DNA of 34,163 bases from Verrucomicrobiota bacterium (GTDB lineage: Bacteria; Verrucomicrobiota; Verrucomicrobiia; Opitutales; UBA953). The stretch covers positions 1-34,163 of the forward strand of contig JAPLTV010000022.1 of NCBI GenBank assembly GCA_026397955.1, in the 5' to 3' direction. Numbering within the stretch: position 1 is the stretch's first letter; each line of letters opens with the position of its first letter. Shown piece by piece: positions 1 through 7,700 of the stretch. Both the position numbers and the translations under genes were made by a program. The notes under the pieces were generated by a model, which worked only from the letters and a program-made list of their open reading frames with translations, was not told the DNA's origin and ran no database searches.

Positions 1-19
1 TCCTCCCTCGACTAATCCC

Positions 20-871
20 ATGATCAAGAGACTGCTCTTTGTCCTCTTGGCTTCCGCCACCGCGGTTTCAGCCCAGACGACCGCCTTCGGCACGAAAGCC
101 ACAGCGAACGCGGCCGAGACGACCGCGACCACTCCCGCCACCAAGGGCAGCGCGAAAGCCCTTGAGGAAGAAGTCGACAACACCGTCGTCATCACTCCCT
201 TCCGCTCCCTTACGCCTCCCGAAGCCAAGACGAGCCGCACGTTCCAGCTCTCCAAGGTCAATAAACTGGGCTTCACGGAAACCTCCAAGGAACTGCAGCG
301 ACTTTACTCGGCCTTCGCTACGCAACGCATCATCGACGGCTCGCCGTCCGGCTCGAGCAAGGCCACTGGCTATCTCGCGACGGTGAACTACGCGATCGTG
401 CAGGACCTGGGCGATAACCGCTTCCTCGCCAAGGCCGCCTGGCCGGCCGCCGGCCCCAACGACGTCCTCGCCGCTGGCGCCGACACGATGGCCGTCCTCC
501 TCCTCGAAAAGCCGGCCAAGGTTGGTGATACGGGCAAGATCACCGGCATGCACGTCGGCACGGTCGCCCTCCTCTTCACCGCCACCTACCCGCCCCTCGT
601 CGGCAAGCGCCTGACGCTCCGTCGCGAAGCCTTCGTCGAATGCGCCACGCTCGAGGACTCCCCGGCCGGCCTCCAGAAATTCGTGGAAGCGGTCAACGCC
701 GGCGCCGAGATGAGCGCGACGACCAACGAGCAGATTTCCTGCAAGAAGTGCGGCGGCCTGGGTTTCACCCGCGAAGCCGAGAAGGGTAAGCTACTCGACA
801 AGCGTATCCCCTGCGCCGAATGCGTCAGCGGCAAGGTGATCATCTCGGTCGAGACCAAGTTCGCCCCGTAA
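20..871 (+). CDS. Secreted hypothetical protein with C-terminal CxxC pairs
   Basis: A 283-residue protein with a clear signal peptide (residues 1-18, MIKRLLFVLLASATAVSA), so it should be exported. A low-complexity Ala/Thr stretch follows (about 20-50). The middle of the protein has no motif I recognise. Near the C-terminus (about 241-270) there are two Cys pairs, CKKCGG and CAEC, spaced like one half of the DnaJ zinc-finger repeat (CxxCxGxG), which suggests a small zinc or redox finger. The start is the ATG right after the 5' edge of the window. It ends 65 bp before the likely start of the polyprenyl synthase, on the same strand, so the two may share a transcript. The function is unknown. Confidence 0.75.
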   Translation: MIKRLLFVLLASATAVSAQTTAFGTKATANAAETTATTPATKGSAKALEEEVDNTVVITPFRSLTPPEAKTSRTFQLSKVNKLGFTETSKELQRLYSAFATQRIIDGSPSGSSKATGYLATVNYAIVQDLGDNRFLAKAAWPAAGPNDVLAAGADTMAVLLLEKPAKVGDTGKITGMHVGTVALLFTATYPPLVGKRLTLRREAFVECATLEDSPAGLQKFVEAVNAGAEMSATTNEQISCKKCGGLGFTREAEKGKLLDKRIPCAECVSGKVIISVETKFAP

Positions 872-936
872 GCCGCCTAGGCGGAGTTACTGCATCCTGC
901 GCTTGCGCAAGGGCTTTTTCACCCGCACATTGCGGC

Positions 937-1887
937 GTGTCCTCCCCGCTGCACGCTGGCCTTGAAGCCCACTTCGCGGCGCTCGAGAAATTCCTCGCGG
1001 CGCAGGAACTCGCGTTCGAACCGGAAGTGCGACCGATGGTCCGGGACGTGCTCGCCCACCCGGGCAAACGTCTCCGCCCCTTGCTGGCGTTCGGCTCCGG
1101 CGCCGGTGGAAATCCCCCCGACGCGCTCGTCCGCGGCGCCGGGATCATCGAGCTGGTCCACCTCGCCACGCTGGTCCATGACGACGTCCTGGACGGCGCC
1201 GACACCCGCCACGGCAGCGACACCCCGAATCGCACCCACGGTGCCCACGCAGCCGTGCTCTTTGGCGACGCCCTCTTCGCCCACGCACTCGTCCTCGCCG
1301 CCGACCACCCGACGCCGGAGCTTTGCCGCATCGTCGCCCGCGCCTCCCGCGAAGTTTGCTCCGGCGAAGTCTGCCAGACGTTCTCGCGCGGCCACGACGA
1401 CCTATCCCTCGAAGATTATTACCGCCATATCCGCCTGAAGACGGCGGAACTCTTCGAAGGCGCCTGCCAAGCCGGCGCGCTCCTTGCGGACCGCCCGCCG
1501 GAACACATCGCGGCCTGCTCCCTCTTTGGCCGCCATCTCGGTATCGCCTACCAGATCTACGACGACCTGGTCGACCTACTCCAAGATGACACCAAGGCCG
1601 GCAAGACCCTCGGCACCGACGCCGCCAGCGGCAAGCTGACCTTGCCGATGCTGCTCGAGCGCGACCTCTCCGGCAAAGGTTTCCTGACGGCCCTCCGCAC
1701 CGGCGGCGACGCCCGTAAACTGATCTCCACCGAAGCCTGGCGCGAAAGCTTCCGCCGGCTCGATGCCGAGATCGCCGCCGCGGAGCAGGCCCTCGAACCG
1801 ATCGCCGGGTCTCCTTCGCCTTTCTTCCTACTGCGTCTCACGGCCTTCCTCCGCGAAGCCGCCGCGCGCCTCGCGCCGAAGGCATGA
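937..1887 (+). CDS. Polyprenyl diphosphate synthase (trans-isoprenyl, IspB-like)
   Basis: Trans-isoprenyl diphosphate synthase that would condense IPP units onto an allylic diphosphate, probably for the quinone side chain. Both aspartate-rich motifs are present: HDDVLDGADTRHG (first Asp at residue ~82) and YQIYDDLVD (Asp ~209), the latter followed by KAGKTLGTD and KLTLPML as in octaprenyl/heptaprenyl synthases. The open frame reaches back to 820, but that would overlap the upstream gene and adds non-family sequence; the GTG at 937 gives VSSPLHAGLEAHF and 316 residues, the usual family size. The stop overlaps the start of a 34-residue membrane peptide (ATGA). The exact product chain length cannot be read from the sequence. 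Confidence 0.9.
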   Translation: MSSPLHAGLEAHFAALEKFLAAQELAFEPEVRPMVRDVLAHPGKRLRPLLAFGSGAGGNPPDALVRGAGIIELVHLATLVHDDVLDGADTRHGSDTPNRTHGAHAAVLFGDALFAHALVLAADHPTPELCRIVARASREVCSGEVCQTFSRGHDDLSLEDYYRHIRLKTAELFEGACQAGALLADRPPEHIAACSLFGRHLGIAYQIYDDLVDLLQDDTKAGKTLGTDAASGKLTLPMLLERDLSGKGFLTALRTGGDARKLISTEAWRESFRRLDAEIAAAEQALEPIAGSPSPFFLLRLTAFLREAAARLAPKA

Positions 1888-1988
1888 GGATTTTCCGCAC
1901 GACCGCGGCGGAACGATTGGCGCTCGCCTTCGTGCTCGGCTGCCTCGCCGCCGCGACGGGGCTACTGCTACTCTGGCGCTCCCTCTGA
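1884..1988 (+). CDS. 34-residue single-span membrane peptide
   Basis: A short frame beginning at an ATG that overlaps the polyprenyl synthase stop (ATGA, 1884-1887), which suggests translational coupling. It encodes 34 residues: a basic N-terminus (MRIFRTTAAER), then one hydrophobic span of about 20 residues (LALAFVLGCLAAATGLLLLW) and a short RSL tail. The stop abuts the stop of the convergent DUF192 gene. It could be a membrane tether or regulator of the prenyl synthase, or an unselected frame; coupling and the clean transmembrane pattern are the only evidence. Confidence 0.45.
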   Translation: MRIFRTTAAERLALAFVLGCLAAATGLLLLWRSL

Positions 1989-2492
1989 TCAGGGAATAAA
2001 CCGCTTCGGGTCGAAGCCACGCGCCTTCAAGGCGGAGCGCATGTCGTCGACGTTCACCTTGTCGCCCGGCTTGACGCCGAAATGGCCGAACCAACCCGAC
2101 CGCATCTCAATCGCAAAGCGCACCTGATCCGTGGTCGAAGAAGTGGTCTCGGTGTCCCCGGCACTCATGGTCCGGACCTCGAGGACGGTCCCATCCCGGG
2201 AGATAAAGGCGATATCGAGGTCAAGGGGCGTATCCTTCATCCAGAAACGCATTTGCGAGTCGGTGTCATACATGAACGCCATACCTTCCTCGTCAGTGAG
2301 TTTGGTTACACCCATGAGGCCGCGGGCTTTCTCGAGGTCGGTCGCGGCGATCCGCAACTGGCCGAGCACCTGGCCCATGCGCACCGGGAAACGCGTCTCG
2401 ATGCCAAGTTCGGCGACCGGCGTCGAGGGGGTTTGGTGGCTATCGCAGGCGACAAGCGCCAAGGCCAGGGAAAGGAAGAGCGACCGAATCAT
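1989..2492 (-). CDS. DUF192 family lipoprotein
   Basis: A 167-residue exported protein of the DUF192 family (COG1430), small beta-rich periplasmic proteins of unknown function. The family's recognisable core is present: KARGLMGVTKLTDEEGMAFMYD, then FWMKDTPLDLDIAFISRDGTVLEV. The frame is open upstream to 2675, but the start chosen at 2492 gives a proper lipoprotein signal (MIRSLFLSLALALVAC, lipid Cys at 16) and avoids the divergent methyltransferase gene. The gene is convergent with the polyprenyl synthase pair, stop to stop with no gap. Confidence 0.85.
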   Translation of the reverse strand: MIRSLFLSLALALVACDSHQTPSTPVAELGIETRFPVRMGQVLGQLRIAATDLEKARGLMGVTKLTDEEGMAFMYDTDSQMRFWMKDTPLDLDIAFISRDGTVLEVRTMSAGDTETTSSTTDQVRFAIEMRSGWFGHFGVKPGDKVNVDDMRSALKARGFDPKRFIP

Positions 2493-2546
2493 AGCGGGGA
2501 GTGTTCCTGCGATTGCCTCGGTGGCAAGATTCGCTTGCTTCGACGC

Positions 2547-3260
2547 ATGGAACGCGACCCGCAGGCCCACTGGCTCGAGACCGAGACGGCCCTGCACTAT
2601 GCCCGCGCGGCCGTAAGGGTTGGGGTCTGGACTTCCGAACGTGTGCTCATCGAACGGCACTTCACCCAGTCTCACCGCATCCTGGAGCTCGGCTGCGGCG
2701 GCGGTCGGGTTGCCCTAGGATTGTTACAGTCAGGCTACTCCCACGTGGTCGCGACGGACTTCTCCCCGATCATGGTGAGCCTCGCCCGGGCGGTGCTGGC
2801 CGACCACGACGAAGCCTGGGAGAAGATTGTCGAGCAGCAGGATGCCACCGCCCTCACTTATCCCGACGCCTGCTTCGATCGCGCCATCTTTGCCTTCAAC
2901 GGGTTGATGTGCTTGCCGAGTCGGGACCATCGCCTCGCCGCGCTTCGCTCAATTCATCGCGTCCTGAAGCCGGGGGGCATCCTCCTCTTCACGGCTTCGG
3001 ACCGCGAGAAAGGCGCCAACGCGACCTACTGGGCGAAGGAAGATGCGTCCGACGAGTCCGTCCCGGGCGACCGCTGGCACGAGAGCGATACGTCACCCGT
3101 CTTCATCCATAGCAGCACCGAGGCAGAAACCCGCAGCGAGCTGTCTGAAACAGGCTTCACGGTCCTCGAGTGCCCACTCAGCACCGAGGTCGCGGCGGAT
3201 GGCCCGCTGGTCCGCGAGTTTGCCGGCGAGACGCGCTTCTTCGTCGCCAGAAAGTCTTGA
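2547..3260 (+). CDS. Class I SAM-dependent methyltransferase
   Basis: A 237-residue class I methyltransferase of the Methyltransf_11/25 type. Motif I ([10 protein letters not shown], residues 46-55) binds S-adenosylmethionine; the acidic residue after strand 2 is Asp71 in ATDFSPIM; motif II is around [14 protein letters not shown]; the post-II strand is [13 protein letters not shown]. The open frame extends back to 2082 across the antisense DUF192 gene, so I placed the start at the ATG at 2547, which opens a normal-length family member. It is divergent from the DUF192 gene with 54 bp between. The substrate cannot be read from the sequence. Confidence 0.88.
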   Translation: MERDPQAHWLETETALHYARAAVRVGVWTSERVLIERHFTQSHRILELGCGGGRVALGLLQSGYSHVVATDFSPIMVSLARAVLADHDEAWEKIVEQQDATALTYPDACFDRAIFAFNGLMCLPSRDHRLAALRSIHRVLKPGGILLFTASDREKGANATYWAKEDASDESVPGDRWHESDTSPVFIHSSTEAETRSELSETGFTVLECPLSTEVAADGPLVREFAGETRFFVARKS

Positions 3261-3295
3261 GGGAACCGACCCGCACGGGTCTTGTCGGGATACCC

Positions 3296-6016
3296 ATGCC
3301 TTTCTGCCGCTCGCTGTTACTCGCCCTCCTCCTGCCCTTCACCGCGCAGGCACTGGACCTGCACGTTTCGCCGAAAGGGGATGACCGGGCCAGCGGCAAA
3401 GCCGACGCCCCGTTGGCCTCGCTCGATGGTGCCCGGCTCGCCGTCCGCAAACTACCTCGCCCGCTCAGTGAACCGGTCCGGGTAATCTTCGCCGAAGGGA
3501 CCTACCGCCTAACCGCCGCGGTCACGTTCGATGCGAAAGATTCCGGCGAAGAAGGAAAGCTCATCTCCTACGAAGCCGCGCCTGGCGCCAAGGTGGTCAT
3601 CTCCGGCGGCAAGGAACTGCCGCCTTTCACGTCGGGCAAGGACGGGCGCTGGACTTTACAGGTTCCGGCGGGCACCGAGACCTTCGAGCAGCTGTGGGTG
3701 GGGAACCTCCGCGCTACCCGCGCTCGCACGAAGAACCCTGGCAGCCACTTTGTGCGAAGCGTCGAAAGCGAGGCACCCATCCCTGGCGGGGCTCCCACTT
3801 CGGGCTTCACCGAGCAGACGATTCGCGTCGACCCGAAGGAACTCTCGTCCTTCGGCGAAGTCAGTCCGTCCGAAGCCCAAGATGCGGTGGTGACGTTCTA
3901 CCATAAGTGGGACTCGACCCGCAGCCGCGTGGAGTCGGCCAATTCAGCCGACGGCACCTTGAAGGTCCGCGGCCCAGCCCAGAAGGCCAACACCGCCTTC
4001 GACCACCATACGGGGATGGTCATCGAAAACCTACTGTCGTTGCTCGACGAGCCCGGCGAATGGTTCCTCAGCCGCTCCGGCCAGCTCACCTACCTGCCCC
4101 GCCCCGGCGAAGCCATCGGGACATCGCGCGCCACCTATCCCGTCGCGGAAAAGCTGCTGACCATCACCGGCCAGCCCGGCGCCCCCGTCGCACACCTCGC
4201 CTTCCGCGGGCTTCGTTTCAGCCACGCCAAAGGCCTTCCCTCTCTCGCGACGGCCACCCCCAACCAATCCGCGGTCCGCACAGTGGATGGGGTGATCACG
4301 CTCGAACACGCCCGGCAGGTCTCGTTCGCGGGCTGCGAGCTCTCCCACATCGGCAGCTATGGCTTCTCGCTCCGTCAGGGTTGCCGGGAGGTCACGATCG
4401 ACAAGTGCCTGATCACCGACCTCGGTGCCGGCGGCATCAAGATCGGCACGTTGAACGACGAGGCGAAGCCTGAGAATCACGCGAGCCACAACCGGGTTCA
4501 TAATAATATCATCCGCGACGGCGGCGTGATTTTTCCCTGCGCGGTCGGCGTGTGGATCGGCTCCTCCTCGGACAACGTGGTGACGCATAACGAGATCTCG
4601 GACTTCTTCTACTCCGCGGTCTCCGTCGGCTGGCGCTGGGGCTACGCGCCCAGCAACGCCAAGCGCAACCAGGTCGACTGGAACCACCTCCACCACCTCG
4701 GCAAAGGCATGCTGAGCGACATGGGCGGCGTCTACACGCTCGGCCCCTCCGAAGGTACCTCAGTCAGCCATAATCACATCCACCATGTGACCTGCTTCAC
4801 CTACGGTGGCTGGGGGCTCTACACCGACGAAGGTAGTACCGGCATCACGATGGAAGGCAACGTGACCCACGACACCACTGACGGCGGCTTTCACCAGCAT
4901 TACGGCAAGGACAATGTCATCCGGAACAATGTCTTCGCCTTCTCCGAAGATTATCAGGTGAAGCGATCCCGCGCCGAGGAACACCTCTCCTACACGTTTG
5001 AGCAGAACATCGTCGTCTACGATCGTGGCGACCTCCTGGGCGGCAATTGGAGCGGCACGACCGCGAACTTCCTTCACAAGGGCAACGTCTACTGGGATGT
5101 CTCGGCCCGCCCGGTGACCTTCACGGAAAAGAAGCTCTCGTTCGCCGACTGGCAGAAGAAAGGCCAAGACATTGGCTCGCTCGTCGCCGACCCGCTCTTT
5201 GTCGATCCGGCCAAGCGCGACTTCCGCCTGAAGCCCGGCTCACCGGCCCTTGCCCTCGGCATCAAGTCCATCGACGTCTCCGCAATGGGTGTCCTCCAGG
5301 ATGACTCCGCCTGGCGGAAACTCGCGGAGACCTTCGAGCGCGGCCCCGAGCTCACCCGACCAGAACGCCCCGAAGCACCGCCCCTGAATATCCGCCAAGG
5401 CTTCGAAGGACGTATCATCGACCAGCAACGCCCCTTCCCGCATGGCACCCCTGCCCTGACGATCAACCACGCGCCTCCCGGCAAGCCACGCGTCAGCCTC
5501 GGCGACGCCCTGCGCATGAGCCCGGCCAAGCACGCCGAAGGCAAGCAGTCCCTGCTCTTCCAGGACGCCCCAGGGCTTCCCGCCCATTACTACCCGATGC
5601 TCTCGTTCAATCCGCATCACCGGACCGGCACGTCGACCGTGAGCTTCGCCCTGTACCTCGAACCGAAGGCGATCTTCATCCACGAGTGGCGCACCAAAGG
5701 AAACCCCTACCGCACGGGACCCGTGCTGCACATCGCGAACGGCCGCCTCACCGGCGTCAAAGGCCTCGACGTGGCGCTACCGACACAGAAGTGGATCCGC
5801 TTCGAGCTCTCCGCCGTCATCGGCGATACCGTCACGGGCCGCTGGAACCTGAAGGTGACCCCGGAAGGCGAACCCACGAAGGAATTCAAGGACCTGCCCT
5901 GCCGCCACCCAGACATGAAGACGCTCGACTGGGTCGGCTTCATCAGCAACGCCAACGAGAAGACCGAGTTCTACCTCGACGACCTCACGATCCTGACCGA
6001 CGACCCCGCCCGCTGA
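3296..6016 (+). CDS. Secreted right-handed parallel beta-helix protein
   Basis: A 906-residue exported protein. It starts with a signal peptide ([19 protein letters not shown]) and then [15 protein letters not shown]...[10 protein letters not shown], the usual opening of pectate-lyase-like or DUF1565-type beta-helix proteins. From about residue 310 to 610 there are repeated short turns with Asn/His/Gly ladders such as [35 protein letters not shown] and DNVIRNNVF, typical of parallel beta-helix coils. The last ~230 residues (after ~680) are not helical repeats and may be a separate carbohydrate-binding-like sandwich. The likely role is binding or cleaving polysaccharide outside the cytoplasm. 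The frame is open from 3170, but the signal peptide fixes the start at 3296, 36 bp after the methyltransferase. Confidence 0.85.
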   Translation: MPFCRSLLLALLLPFTAQALDLHVSPKGDDRASGKADAPLASLDGARLAVRKLPRPLSEPVRVIFAEGTYRLTAAVTFDAKDSGEEGKLISYEAAPGAKVVISGGKELPPFTSGKDGRWTLQVPAGTETFEQLWVGNLRATRARTKNPGSHFVRSVESEAPIPGGAPTSGFTEQTIRVDPKELSSFGEVSPSEAQDAVVTFYHKWDSTRSRVESANSADGTLKVRGPAQKANTAFDHHTGMVIENLLSLLDEPGEWFLSRSGQLTYLPRPGEAIGTSRATYPVAEKLLTITGQPGAPVAHLAFRGLRFSHAKGLPSLATATPNQSAVRTVDGVITLEHARQVSFAGCELSHIGSYGFSLRQGCREVTIDKCLITDLGAGGIKIGTLNDEAKPENHASHNRVHNNIIRDGGVIFPCAVGVWIGSSSDNVVTHNEISDFFYSAVSVGWRWGYAPSNAKRNQVDWNHLHHLGKGMLSDMGGVYTLGPSEGTSVSHNHIHHVTCFTYGGWGLYTDEGSTGITMEGNVTHDTTDGGFHQHYGKDNVIRNNVFAFSEDYQVKRSRAEEHLSYTFEQNIVVYDRGDLLGGNWSGTTANFLHKGNVYWDVSARPVTFTEKKLSFADWQKKGQDIGSLVADPLFVDPAKRDFRLKPGSPALALGIKSIDVSAMGVLQDDSAWRKLAETFERGPELTRPERPEAPPLNIRQGFEGRIIDQQRPFPHGTPALTINHAPPGKPRVSLGDALRMSPAKHAEGKQSLLFQDAPGLPAHYYPMLSFNPHHRTGTSTVSFALYLEPKAIFIHEWRTKGNPYRTGPVLHIANGRLTGVKGLDVALPTQKWIRFELSAVIGDTVTGRWNLKVTPEGEPTKEFKDLPCRHPDMKTLDWVGFISNANEKTEFYLDDLTILTDDPAR

Positions 6017-6853
6017 TCACTTCGCCGGCTTAGGGTTCTCCTTGAAGAACCGGATGATCAGCTCCGTCGAGCCCTTAGCGTATTCGTGCCCACCGCTATG
6101 GATGGCTGTCACGAGTGGCGCCCCTTTGGTCGAGGCAAAGATCGTCGCATCGAGCACACCCTCCTTGGCCCATGGCTTACCTTCTTCCGCGCAGGCGTTG
6201 AAACGCTTCACCGCGGCGAATGTGGCCTGTTGCCAGGTAAATTTGACAAGCGGGTCCTTTTCACCCGCGACGTGGATGACCGGCATCGGCGGTAACGCCT
6301 TCGAGTCACCCCTCAGCCCTCCCGCGACGGAGCCAATGGCGGCGATGACTTCCGGACGAGCCTGCCAGAGCAGGTAGCTAAAGGCGGCGCCGTTGGAATG
6401 GCCCATGGAAAAGATCCGACGTGCGTCGACCGAATGCTCCTTCTTGAGGTCGGCCAGGATAGTGTCGAAGAGCTTGATGTCCCGACCACCCTCGCTCTCG
6501 ACGGTCGTCTGCCAGCCGGGCATGCGGCCTTCCTTGTCAACGAGCGGCGAGACGGTCGGCAGGCCCTGCGGGAAGACGAGGATCGAAGTCGTATCGAGCT
6601 CCGCGTAACCCCAGCGGGTGGCCGAGTGGGTCGAGCGGCCGCCGTGACCGTGCCAGCCGAAGACGACGGCCAACTGACCAGCGACACCGGCCGGCACGCG
6701 GACGAGCGCCGTCCGCTTCACGCCGTCGATCGTCCAGGTCCGTTCCACGAAGCCTTCCGGCGCCTTGGCCGAGAGCAAATCACGGAACTTACCCTGGGCG
6801 GACAACGAAGTCGCGCCGACCAAGGCGAGGCAAAGAAGAAGGAAAGATCTCAT
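6017..6853 (-). CDS. Secreted LpqC/PHB-depolymerase-like esterase
   Basis: A 278-residue alpha/beta-hydrolase of the poly(3-hydroxybutyrate) depolymerase/LpqC group (COG3509), exported by a signal peptide (MRSFLLLCLALVGATSLSAQ). The oxyanion region is FGWHGHGG (~65-72), the nucleophile elbow is GHSNGAA with Ser153, and likely acid and base are Asp200 (GEKDPLVKF) and His256 (HSGGHEY). Members include feruloyl and acetyl-xylan esterases, so plant polysaccharide ester cleavage is possible. The start at 6853 is set by the signal peptide. The stop abuts the stop of the beta-helix gene; the two genes share a TGATCA palindrome at 6014-6019. Confidence 0.85.
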   Translation of the reverse strand: MRSFLLLCLALVGATSLSAQGKFRDLLSAKAPEGFVERTWTIDGVKRTALVRVPAGVAGQLAVVFGWHGHGGRSTHSATRWGYAELDTTSILVFPQGLPTVSPLVDKEGRMPGWQTTVESEGGRDIKLFDTILADLKKEHSVDARRIFSMGHSNGAAFSYLLWQARPEVIAAIGSVAGGLRGDSKALPPMPVIHVAGEKDPLVKFTWQQATFAAVKRFNACAEEGKPWAKEGVLDATIFASTKGAPLVTAIHSGGHEYAKGSTELIIRFFKENPKPAK

Positions 6854-6862
6854 AAACAATAA

Positions 6863-6891
6863 GGGCTTCCCGATGTAACACCGGAAAGCCC
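6863..6891 (-). terminator. Intrinsic terminator after the BAX-inhibitor-like gene
   Basis: Read on the minus strand, GGGCTTTCCG pairs with CGGGAAGCCC (one G-U pair, 9-base loop) and is followed by TTATT. It lies 24 bp beyond the stop of the 6915-7652 gene and only 10 bp before the start codon of the esterase at 6853, so the esterase is either expressed by read-through or started from inside this element. Confidence 0.6.
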
Positions 6892-6914
6892 CTCGTAGTT
6901 GCCCTGAATCAGGC

Positions 6915-7652
6915 TTAGTCGCGACGGCCACCCGCGAAGAAGCGGATGACGTAGAAGAGCAGCGTGACGAAGGAGGAGAACAGGATGAAGGCCGCCGCGA
7001 CGTGCTGGTCGGTCTCGAGGGTGTTCTTGATCTCGTTGGTCTGGTAGAGGATCACGGTGGCCATCAGGACGATCATCGCGATGGAGAACCAGGCGCCGAG
7101 GCTGAGGCCGGCGATGGCCGCGACGAGCACGATGGCGAGGGCGGCGAAGCTGCCGAGGATGATGGCCACCTTGAGGAAGGAGAAGTCGAGGTTCGTCATG
7201 AACACCAGGGCGGTGAGGCCGGCGATCATGCCGCCGGTGACGATGCCGGCCGGGACGAGGACGCTGCTGGCGTTACCCTTGGTGGAAAGGATGACGTAGC
7301 CGATGAGGGGGATGAAGATCAGGGCTTCAAGGATGACATAGAGTCCAAGGCCGGCATATTGAGTACCACGGGAGGAGCGGTTGAAGGCCAAGGACTGGGC
7401 GAGGGTAGTCGCGCCCCAGAAGGCGAGCATGACGAGCAGGATGCTCCAGCCACCCAGGGACTTGATCATGGAGCCGAGGCCGGCGAACACCGCGAAGGCG
7501 ATACCGCTGCGCTGGTCGAAGCCGACGAAGAAAATCGCCAGCAAGGCCGCGAAGGCGGCGAAGCCGATGGCCACGAGGCCGTAGGTGCGACGGAAGAAGG
7601 CAGCGCGGTCGGCGGCCGGGGCGTCAGCGACGATGAAGGGGTTGGATTCCAT
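6915..7652 (-). CDS. BAX inhibitor-1/YccA family membrane protein
   Basis: A 245-residue polytopic inner-membrane protein with about seven hydrophobic spans, matching the UPF0005/BI-1 family (YccA, YbhL), whose members are calcium-leak channels or modulators of the FtsH protease. The N-terminus (FFRRTYGLVAIGFAAFA) and the C-terminal part (LYQTNEIKNTLETDQHVAAAFILFSSFVTLLFYVIRFF) match bacterial BI-1 proteins, including the acidic residues at the last loop. The start ATG is unambiguous. A terminator hairpin follows. Confidence 0.92.
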   Translation of the reverse strand: MESNPFIVADAPAADRAAFFRRTYGLVAIGFAAFAALLAIFFVGFDQRSGIAFAVFAGLGSMIKSLGGWSILLVMLAFWGATTLAQSLAFNRSSRGTQYAGLGLYVILEALIFIPLIGYVILSTKGNASSVLVPAGIVTGGMIAGLTALVFMTNLDFSFLKVAIILGSFAALAIVLVAAIAGLSLGAWFSIAMIVLMATVILYQTNEIKNTLETDQHVAAAFILFSSFVTLLFYVIRFFAGGRRD

Positions 7653-7700
7653 ACCCTACATCTTAGCCCTTTTCTGGGACAGTCAAGTCACCCCTCCCCC

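Noticed and set aside
4031-4696. 221-codon frame opposite the beta-helix gene
   Set aside because: Lies wholly inside the beta-helix coding sequence and has no start context or motif.
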